DNA of 64,000 nt, from assembly GCA_034509425.1 (NCBI GenBank), contig JAVTVJ010000296.1, forward strand, positions 2,411,001 through 2,475,000, in the 5' to 3' direction. The translations under genes were made by a program, and so were the position numbers. The notes under the pieces are model-generated. The model saw only the letters and a program-made list of their open reading frames with translations. It did not search any database and had not been told where the DNA came from. Source of the DNA: Eopsaltria australis. Taxonomy: Eukaryota; Chordata; Aves; Passeriformes; Petroicidae. Positions 55,791 to 64,000 of the stretch are shown one piece after another; positions within the stretch are counted from its first letter, which is position 1, and each line of letters opens with the position of its first letter.

Positions 55791-57544
55791 AAACTCTGAG
55801 TTTGGAGAGATCCAATCAGCACAAGCACTTTTTATTGCCCCTCTCCACCTTTCCCCCTGGCTGGACAGAATCCAGGTCACAGATCCAGATGGATGCACCA
55901 GCACCTGGGAGAGGAGATCACAGCCACAGGCTCCTCCCAGCCTCACACTTGTTTTATTGCCCTCGTGGTTGTCATAACCTCAATGTCCCTCCTTTTCCAT
56001 CCTCCCCCGCCCTTTTCCCTCAACATCACATTTTCCCTCCATCACTTCCAGCTCTGCCACGAATCCAGGAATGTTTCCAAAGCCCTCAGCCCAGGAGTTC
56101 GCCCTCAATGGGTTTGATGTGCACAATATCCACGTGTATCTCACTGAAACACATCCAACCCCCCTAGGGCCAGGGCTCTGGACACCCATCCTAAAAGAAA
56201 ACAGGACAATTATTGCCAGGAGCTGAAACCCAGAGCCCTGGCAGGGTTAAATGTCCCTGTGCCAACCCTCCCTGTCCCCGTGGTGCCAGGGGAGTCTGAC
56301 AGGATAACACGGATGGACCACAGGAAAATCCCACCTTGGTTTATGCTTCACTGAAGCCAAGGGGCACTGAATGAGGGAATCCATCCCCAAACCCAGCACA
56401 GGTGGGCAGCAGCTCCAGAGCTTTGTGTGGTTTTTAAGCACTTTCAAAATAAAACCATTCGATGCCCATCTCCAGGGCAAACAATTAGCAAAGGGCATTT
56501 CAGCCCCACTTTTCAACCTGTCCAAGCTTTCCTTGGTGGGGCACAGCTGAGGAGTGTAAATCTCAAAACTTCCCTCTGCTGTTTTCTATGAGATGAGGCT
56601 TGAGCAAAACTTTTGATTTCTCAGGGATAAAGTTTCATGTCGAGATCATTTTGCTCCTTTAAGTGTTGCATTTTGGAGGGTCCATAATCAAATCCCTGGC
56701 AGGGAAGGGGAAAACTAAATTAATCCCCCCAGATTTTGACCACAAATGCTTCAGGCTCAGATTTTTCACATCATCTGAGAGCCAGCCCCTGTCCAAACAC
56801 ATCAGGTTTTCCTGGGAAAGCTGCATCTTTACACACACCACTGAGCCAGCAGCCCCAGGTCCATCACAGCAATCCCAAATCCCCACAGAAAACACAGATT
56901 TTTTTATTTTTTTCCCCTCTGGCTGGGAGGATAAAGAGGGAAATGACAGAATTAGCAGCTCTTCTGGTGAGACGGAGCTGTGTTTCTTTAAGGAGCTGAA
57001 CAGCATCCCTGGCTCCAGCACGGGCACAGGTCACTCTCTGCCTGCAGCCAAAATCCCTGCCCTGATAAGGAGCATCCCCTCTCTCCCCCACACCCCTTTT
57101 CCCCCTCAGCATCCCCCTCTCATCTGCACAGAAGGTCACTCAGTTCATGTTTTTTTGTTGTTTGTTCCCTCATTCGATTTTCCTGTCCCCAAATCCCTCA
57201 GCATTTTCGAGCCAAACCAAAGCCCTGCTATAGGCTGGGTTATTTTTTTTTTTAATTACTCATAATTAAGTGATTCTTGGCAGGGAGGATGGTGGAAAGA
57301 GCGTTATCCCACAGACAGGAATTCAGCTAGGAATTTCCTCTGAGCCTCCTAACCCTAAATGCATCTGGAAAAACGTGTAATCACTTTATTTCAGCTCTAT
57401 TTCCTTGGGAATTGAGCACCCCAGGACCTTTATCACAAAACCAACAGCGAGGCCTCAGGCTGCACCTTTGGCTCTTTATTTGTTCACTCCACTTTTTCTC
57501 CTGCCAAAGTCACCAGGAAAAACCCTCCAGATAATTTTTGGGAG
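55791..57544. other. Unique intergenic sequence
   Basis: 1.75 kb without recognised repeats or exons. 57220-57390 is AT-richer. Chance frames only (56663-57265). Confidence 0.5.
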
Positions 57545-57662
57545 GGGAATTTGAGCAACCTGAGATAGTGAGAGGTGTCCCTGCCCCTGGCTGGGGGTTG
57601 GAAATGAAATAAATGATCCTGAAGGGACCTTCCAACCCAAAGCATTCTGGGATTCTGATTCC
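57545..57662 (+). mobile_element. CR1 LINE 3' tail fragment
   Basis: TTTGAGCAACCTGAGATAGT, GAGAGGTGTCCCTGCCCCTG, GACCTTCCAACCCAAAGCAT and TCTGGGATTCTGATTCC. Confidence 0.92.
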
Positions 57663-57689
57663 CCCATGCTCTGAGATGAACCCCAAATT

Positions 57690-57727
57690 GCTGTTTCCAA
57701 CCCAAAGCATGCCATGATTCCATGATT
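57690..57727 (+). repeat. Second CR1-like terminus (partial duplication of the CR1 end)
   Basis: GTTTCCAACCCAAAGCATGC followed by CATGATTCCATGATTC repeats the end of the element 30 bp to its left, including CCAACCCAAAGCAT, so it is a local duplication or a second insertion. Confidence 0.75.
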
Positions 57728-58915
57728 CAAACATCACCCTCCCTTTAAACCCCCCAAAACTGAAGGAACTGAGTTTACACAGCTCTGACACCCTGAGCTG
57801 CTCTGAGTTCATCCCACACTGGAGTTTAGCACCACTTTCCCCAAATAAGCTCAAGGAAAAGCCTGGATCCAGGACTGTCAGCTCTAAATGTTCATAAATC
57901 ATGAGACTGCCTTCAAAATCGGTAGATTTTTAAAAAATCTCACTCATGCATTGCTATCATTCAAAATTGTCTTAATTTTTTTGTATTCACGTTCTATATT
58001 TGGCTTTCTTTTGATGTGTGTTCTCTTTGGGGTTGTGTTTCCCCCTGCAACCATGTGGGCCTTAAAAAAATGAAAAATAAAAGATAGCTGCAATTCTGAT
58101 ACATTCACACAGCTCTGGATGTTAATCCCTAAAACAAAGCAGACAGGAGAGGGGGGAAGAAAAAATCTGGATGATGCCACAATAGCTGGTGGGGAGCTCC
58201 AGGAATCTGCCCCTACATCCAAAATCCTGCCTGGAATCCAGGGTGCTTTGGGGGTCCCTGTCCTGTGCTAAGAGGAGGGACAGGGACCAGGGTAGGGCAT
58301 GTGCCAGCTTCCTTTTTGTTCTGCCAGGTTTGGATTTGCCAGAAAATCAGGAGCTGGCCATAAACTTGGGGGTAAAATCCTCGAAAAATAAAGCTCTTTG
58401 AGGTGGCAGGGATGTGTGTGAGATGAACCAGGAATGAATCAGTATCGCAAAAACTGGATAACAGGGACAGGGAGAACCCCCATTTCCCACAGCAGCATCC
58501 TTCACACAGGATAAGAAAAAGAAAAAAAAAAACCCAGCTGTGAAAAAGAAAATCCGCTGTGATTCCTGCTCCCTTTGCCGAGGGAATGAAAGGAAATCCC
58601 CGCGCATCCCTGACGGACCCAGCAGTGCCTCCCTCCCGCTGCATCCGGCGCCTCCATCCCCAAATCTGAGCTCATCCCAGCGCCGTGCCAGGACTCTGCC
58701 TCATCCGCACAGCGAAACACTTGGAATAATCCGATTAAATGGGATGGATGAGTTGCCTGGCACGGCACGGGCCGGCGGGAGCACCCGGCTGATCACCGGG
58801 AATAAAAACCTCCGGGCTTTGATGGATGCGCGGGGATGCTCCAAGGAGAGGCTTTGCCTTGTAAATCCTGGAGTGCAGAGTTTGGTGTTAGCACTGGGGA
58901 AAGGGAGAAGAAAAA
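57728..58915. other. Unique sequence with AT-rich patch
   Basis: 57880-58110 is AT-rich and mildly CNE-like; the rest is ordinary. No gene. Confidence 0.45.
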
Positions 58916-59211
58916 GGGGAAGGAGAGAGGAGAGGAGAGGAGAGGAGAGGAGAGGAGAGGAGAGGAGAGGAGAGGAGAGGAGAGGAGAGGAGAGGAGAGG
59001 AGAGGAGAGGAGAGGAGAGGAGAGGAGAGAGAGGAGAGGAGAGAGAAGAGGAGAGGAGAGGAGAGGAGAGAGAGAGAAGAGAGAGAAGAGAAGAGAAGAG
59101 AAGAGAAGAGAAGAGAAGAGAAGAGAAGAGAAGAGAAGAGAAGAGAAGAGAAGAGAAGAGAAGAGAAGAGAAGAGAAGAGAAGAGAAGAGAAGAGAAGAG
59201 AAGAGAAGAGT
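58916..59211. repeat. Compound pentanucleotide array: (AGGAG)n then (AGAAG)n
   Basis: About 295 bp of pure purine sequence on the plus strand. 58926-59029 is AGGAG (about 20 copies), 59030-59088 is a mixed transition with GAGAGA blocks, and 59089-59210 is AGAAG (about 24 copies). GEERR and EKRRE open frames across it (58540-59271) are by-products of the 15-nt frame cycle. Confidence 0.97.
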
Positions 59212-61824
59212 TGGGAGCAGAGTGAGAAACCTCCCAGAGCCAACACAATGCTGTTAATGATCTCTAATTAATTGTGGATAGCAGGGAAGTTCTGGAAAAG
59301 CAGAAAGATGGTTTAGTGTGGATCCAGGATCAAATAAGGCAAAAGGAATGGCCCAGGTTGTTTCCCACCAGATGTGTGTCCCAGGTGGAAAACGCCAGGA
59401 ATTTGTGCAGGGTTCAGCTCAAATGATAAGGAAATGCAAAAACAACTGGTGCCACTGGGAGGATGTGCAGGAATAAGCACCAAACACGAGTGTTCTCCTT
59501 CCTCATGAACTAAGGGTGAGGAGCAGGAGGCAACTCAAACCTGTGAATAATCCTGCAGCGATTCTCTGTCAACAGGAACAAAAACACAGCAGAAACTGCT
59601 GATTTCAGAGGGAAAAAAATAACAAAACCATACTGATCCTTCAATTTCTGGGAGACACGAGCTGCCCCTGTCCCAGCTTCACAAGCAGCAAAGATGTGAG
59701 AGCTCAGCCCTCATCCCATCCCTGTTGAAAGAAGAATTTAATCCAGCCCCAGGGCTGGGAGTTGTTATTTAGTGCTGCTGGGTGCTCCAAGCAGGGTCCC
59801 AAAGGAAACCTGAGCTTGGGGCAGGGCTCCAAAGTGAACCCTGCAGCTTCCAGCAGATGCTTTGCACCCTCATTGGGGATTTGTTTGCCTGAAATCCAAA
59901 ATGTTTGGGTTTTTTTTTCAGAGAAATCCATCAGTGTGATCGTGTCACCAGTTCAGAAGGGCAGGACCTGCCTGCTTTGATCCTTGCTCATGGAGACATT
60001 GATGGTGCTTTTGGCTCCAGGCTAAACACAGCCGAGCTTCACAGAACTGCCAAAGCTCAGCTTCCAAAAACTTCCTTTAAAAAAGGCAGAGCCAGAGCAG
60101 TGAAGTGCAGCAGCTCCTGCAGCAGGGCCTGGCTCAGCGCTGAGCTGGGGCCAGGGCTCTCTCTCCTCCCAGGTTCCTAATTAATTCATTAATTGCAGAC
60201 CTTGAATACAAAATCTGCCAAATCTCCATATCTACAACAGAGTCTGGACTCTGCCCCCAGCCACTCTGGCACCCTGAGACACCTGAAAAGATTTTGGGCT
60301 TTCCAGGGAATTTCTGGTGTGTTTGCTGGCACTTGTGATGTCTCCAGCAACCAGAACCACTGGGGAGTCATTGAACCCCTGAATTTTTCTGTAAATGTCA
60401 CCTTAAGGATGTTTTGGGGTATTTTAATTGATTTTGTTTGTAATAAAGTTGGAAATGCTGGGAGTTGCTGCAGAACAAACCATCCCCAACACTTGTGTCT
60501 GGAACCTGATGGAGGAGGGATGATGCTCATGGTGGAATTTACCCACACTGAACTGGTGGAAGTTTTCTGAGTTGGGAAAACTTTATCCAGATCTGAAGTT
60601 TTTCTGTTTAAAGCAACCTGCAGCACTGGAGCTTTGCATTCTCGAGCAAAGACCAACAGAAATTACCTTCCCTGGGAGCTGGATGGGATCTTTTTTAGGA
60701 TGAACACAAGTTGTTCCTTTGATTACAACACCCTGACACTGAGGCTGCAGATCTGCCTCCTGACTGGGGGCTCTGAATTACTCAAATTTAAATAGGAATC
60801 TCCTCTTCCTCTGCCTGAAAATCTTTTCTAAGTGAAGAAAAAAAGAGGTTTGGATGTTTTTGTGCTTCCTTATACTGGAAATCTCAGGCTTGCAGTGAGT
60901 CCTTAGGTGGGACATGACAGACCTGAGTGGCTGAGCTGGATCCTGCAGGGACAAATCAAACCTGGAGCCTCTCAAGTTCAGGTTCTTGCTGCTCCACATG
61001 TGTCCAAATCCTTTCTGCACTCACTGGACACGGAAATGTCCCTGCCTGAGGAATGCCACAGTGGGAAGGAGAGGGGTTCTCTGTCACCACTCACTGTCCA
61101 TGAGCACCAACATCTGCCCCACACGTGTGCTAGGGAGGAAAAATCATCCCTGGTATTCCAGGGGCTGCCTGGAAAGCTCGCTGCTCCCTGCACTGGAGGC
61201 TCCTGGCTGTCTAGACTCAGTTACAGGCACTCAAATCCCCCAGGGCTCCTGATCTGGCTGGGAGGGACCCTCCTGGCTCTGCTCCCGAGGAGGGGCTGGC
61301 TCTCCCTGCCAGCTCAGCTCTCCCCAGCCAAGGGAAAGCAGCAGGATCCTGATATCAGAGGACTCCAGGGCTGGGGTGGTGTATCCTGATGGGAACAGAT
61401 CGTGCCAAAGGGACAGCACTCCTGGGAGCACCCAGAGGGTGAAGGAAGAACAGACACCTGAAGGAAGACACAGGATTTTGGGAACGATCCCATGTTACAA
61501 AAAGGGACGTGTTTATTATCTGCTTGCAGCGAGGGGATAAAACCTTCTAGCCAAGATTTTTTCTAGGAAAACCTTGAATTGTTTCAGTTCTTCAAGCAGG
61601 GCTGGGTAGCCCTGCAGTTTCTATTCTCTGCATAGGAAAGGGGAAATAAAAAATAGCCAACCCAAGGGCTGAGGTGGGAAAAGCCAGAAGTGAAACCTGC
61701 CCTCCTGTAAGCTCATGCCTCCCTCTGGGAAAGGTGAACTGTTTTGACTTTAGGAGCCCAAGCAGCTTCCATGACATGGAGTGGCTGTGGCAGCACCTCT
61801 TGGTGCCTTCCTGCCACTGAGAGC
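59212..61824. other. Unique intergenic sequence
   Basis: 2.6 kb of ordinary sequence. A T run lies at 59911-59918. No CR1, exon or RNA was recognised. Confidence 0.5.
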
Positions 61825-62123
61825 TGGAAAGGGACTCTGGATAAGGGAAGGAGGGACAGGACAAGGGGGAATGGCTTCCCACTGCCAGAGGGTAGGGATA
61901 GATGGGATACTGGAAAGGAATTGTTCCCTGGGAGGGTGGTGGGGCCCTGGCACAGGGTGCCCAGAGAAGCTGTGGCTGCCCCTGGATCCCTGGGAAGTGC
62001 CCAAGGCCAGGCTGGACAGGGCTTGGAGCAACCTGGGATGGTGGAAGGTGTCCCTGCCCATGGCAGGGGCTGGAATGAGATGAGATTTAAGGTCTCTTCC
62101 AACCCCAACCATTCCATGATTCC
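61825..62123 (+). mobile_element. CR1 LINE 3' fragment, about 300 bp
   Basis: GGAAAGGGACTCTGGATAAG, GGACAAGGGGGAATGGCTTC, CACAGGGTGCCCAGAGAAGC, GGGCTTGGAGCAACCTGGGA and CTCTTCCAACCCCAACCATT to CCATGATTCC. Confidence 0.96.
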
Positions 62124-63384
62124 TCCAGGCCCTCTCACAGGTAAGGTTTGCTAAACCACATCTAAAGCCAGAACAGACTCCCTTTGCACAGACCCAGTTT
62201 GGACAAAGCTCAGCTTAATCCTCATCTGGACCCTCTCATCAGGGGAATTACTCTGGCCCATCTCCCTTCCTCCAGCCCTTCCCTGGCTCCTCACTGCCAT
62301 TTAATCAGGGAGAAATGAAGAGGGGAGGGGATGCCCCACAGACCCCAGATGTGCCAGATGTTGCTCCCTGCTCTCCTGCCCAGCTGGGCTGGATTTGTGC
62401 CCTTTGCTCCACAGGCACCTCAGCACAAATCCTGTCCCCCCTGGGGCTGAGGCCAGGCTGTGCCTCCTCTCCCTGCTAACACAGATGGATGTCAGAGCCA
62501 CAGCTGGATCCCAGCAGCCTGCAAGGGACACAGAGAGATCATCCCTGAGGAAACCCAGCAGCGTGGGTAGCAGCACATCCCATTTCTGCTCCCTGGCTCC
62601 CTTTCTGGTCCCACTCAGTCCTTGCAGAGGACAATTCCTACCAGAATTAGCAGATTTTGGCTCAGTTCAAAGGCCAGGCCTTGCAGTCTCCTTTAAAAAT
62701 ACAGCATTTAAGACCAACACCCCCCCAAAGAGCATTTCTTTGCATATATAATTATTTAATTGCTTACAGGCACATCTATGATTTTAAGCCCTGATGTAAA
62801 TGGGGTTCTACTGAATTCCTTTCTGCTGTGAAATCTTTTCTCATCTCGAGCCTGTCTTCAGACAGGAGTTTTCAGCAAGTGGAAAAGAAAAGAACTATCA
62901 GGCTCAGACTCCTCTGTCAAACTTCTGTCTGCCTTAGTTTTACATGAAAGAGATTTCTTGAGTTCCTCCTAAAAATATGCAGCCATACAGCCATGCCTTG
63001 AAAGGCAAAGAAAAGGAGTCACAGACACCCTGGAAGGCTCTCACAAAGATGATTTCCCAGCAGCACAAGCTGCAGTAAGTAGTGAAATTTTACAGCCAGG
63101 TAACACAGATAGGAATTGATGCTCCCTTCAGAGGGAAGTGAAAAAAAAGACCACAGCATCTTCATCAGAGAGCTGGAGGGATGAGAAAAGCAGCAAGGAA
63201 TGGGATCATTAGGATGATGTGTGGTCCCATTGTCTTGTATAAAATGAATGGAGAATAAGCTGAAAGCTGAAGGTTTCAATTAAAAAATGAAGTTGGGACA
63301 GAATTGATACAAAATCCACACAATCTGCATGACAAGGTCACAGAGGGTCAGTCCTGAGGGGTGCTTTAGGATATGAGCTGGGAA
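62124..63384. other. Unique sequence, AT-rich in the second half
   Basis: 62730-62960 and 63230-63320 are AT-richer and could be weak CNEs. Nothing was recognised with confidence. Confidence 0.45.
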
Positions 63385-63775
63385 TTTCTGCTGCTCTGGA
63401 GCCAGGCTGGGAGAGCTGGGGGTGTTCACCTGGAAAAGGCTCCAGGGAGAGCTCAGAGCCCCTTGCAGGGCCTGAAGGGGCTCCAGAAGAGCTGGAGAGA
63501 GACTGGGGACAAGGGATGGAGGGACAGGACACAGGGAATGGCTTCCCACTGCCAGAGGGCAGGGATGGATGGGATATGGAGAAGGAATTCTTGGCTGTGA
63601 CAGAGATGAGGCCCTGAGGGTGCCCAGAGAAGCTGTGGCTGCTCCATCCCTGGAAGTGTCCAAGGCCAGGCTGGATGAGGCTTGGAGCCACCTGGGATAG
63701 TGGAAGGTGTTCCTGCCCATGGCAGGGGTTGGAATGAGATGGGATTTAAAGATCCCTTCCAACCCAGAGATTCCC
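63385..63775 (+). mobile_element. CR1 LINE 3' fragment, about 390 bp
   Basis: GGCTGGGAGAGCTGGGGGTG, GGAAAAGGCTCCAGGGAGAG, GAATGGCTTCCCACTGCCAG, GGTGCCCAGAGAAGCTGTGG and CCCTTCCAACCCAGAGATTC. Closely related to the copies at 52987 and 61825. Confidence 0.96.
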
Positions 63776-63948
63776 TGAGCCCTATCCCCAGCCTGGGGGG
63801 CTACAGCAGCAGCACCTCATCTCTGAGCTCTCCTTGTTCCTCCCTCCCAGCCTTTCTTTCTGCCTTGAGGTTCTTCCCTCCCTCTGAGGAGCAGCAGAAA
63901 CCTCTCCCTCACCCACATTCCCAGCAGAACTGCTCTGAGGCTGCCTTA
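63776..63948. other. Unique sequence between two CR1 fragments
   Basis: Short GC-rich, C/T-biased sequence; nothing recognised. Confidence 0.5.
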
Positions 63949-64000
63949 GGATCCTGGGACGGTTTGGGTTGGAAAGGACCTTAAACATCATCTCATTCCA
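63949..64000 (-). mobile_element. CR1 LINE 3' tail, reverse orientation, cut by window end
   Basis: GGATCCTGGGACGGTTTGGG, TTGGAAAGGACCTTAAACAT and CATCTCATTCCA start a reversed CR1 that runs off the right edge. Confidence 0.92.

Noticed and set aside
58540..59271. 243-codon Glu/Arg/Lys-rich frame
   Set aside because: Translation of the AGGAG/AGAAG array.
11850..64000. Search for PELI2 exons (expected to the right by synteny) and OTX2
   Set aside because: No Pellino FHA/RING-like peptide (for example CGHVHGYHNWG-type) and no OTX homeodomain was seen on either strand.

Overview
The window is vertebrate nuclear DNA, almost certainly from a bird and probably a songbird. About 25 CR1 LINE 3' fragments are present, with the avian signature: a CCTTCCAACCCAAACCATTC end followed by an ATTCTATG-type tail. 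They come in both orientations. There are no Alu or L1 elements and no bacterial gene organisation, and the few coding exons are short and separated by introns of kilobase size.

One gene is recognisable: the 5' part of TMEM260 (C14orf101, a DUF2723/GT-C family ER O-mannosyltransferase) on the minus strand. Exon 1 (11256-11415) lies in a CpG island, exon 2 (6568-6599) is a 32-nt micro-exon, and exon 3 is 5554-5702. All three have consensus splice sites, the phases join correctly (1, 0, 2), and the joined reading matches the start of vertebrate TMEM260 residue for residue in its conserved part. No exon 4 was found, so positions 1-5553 are read as intron 3 and the gene continues off the left edge.

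Layout. 1-5553: intron 3, AT-rich, without recognisable transposons, with several long blocks that look like conserved non-coding elements (CNEs). 5554-6599: exons 3 and 2 and the short intron 2, which holds a 19-bp minisatellite and a T/C tract. 6600-11255: intron 1, with a CR1 scrap and a degenerate minisatellite next to the CpG island. 11150-11850: CpG-island promoter. 11850-64000: gene desert with CR1 fragments, GC-rich unremarkable DNA, simple repeats and tandem arrays, interrupted by AT-rich CNE-like islands near 13.2, 14.3, 20.4, 24.5, 28.6, 32.6, 37, 39.5, 40.3, 47.6, 51.6, 52.1 and 53.5 kb.

In human and chicken TMEM260 lies between PELI2 and OTX2. By that synteny OTX2 would be to the left and PELI2 to the right, and neither is in the window. 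The CNE-like islands are therefore most simply explained as distal regulatory DNA of the OTX2/PELI2 neighbourhood. This is inference from base composition, motif texture and transposon absence; no alignment could be run. No RNA gene, CRISPR array, complete transposon or second protein-coding gene could be supported.
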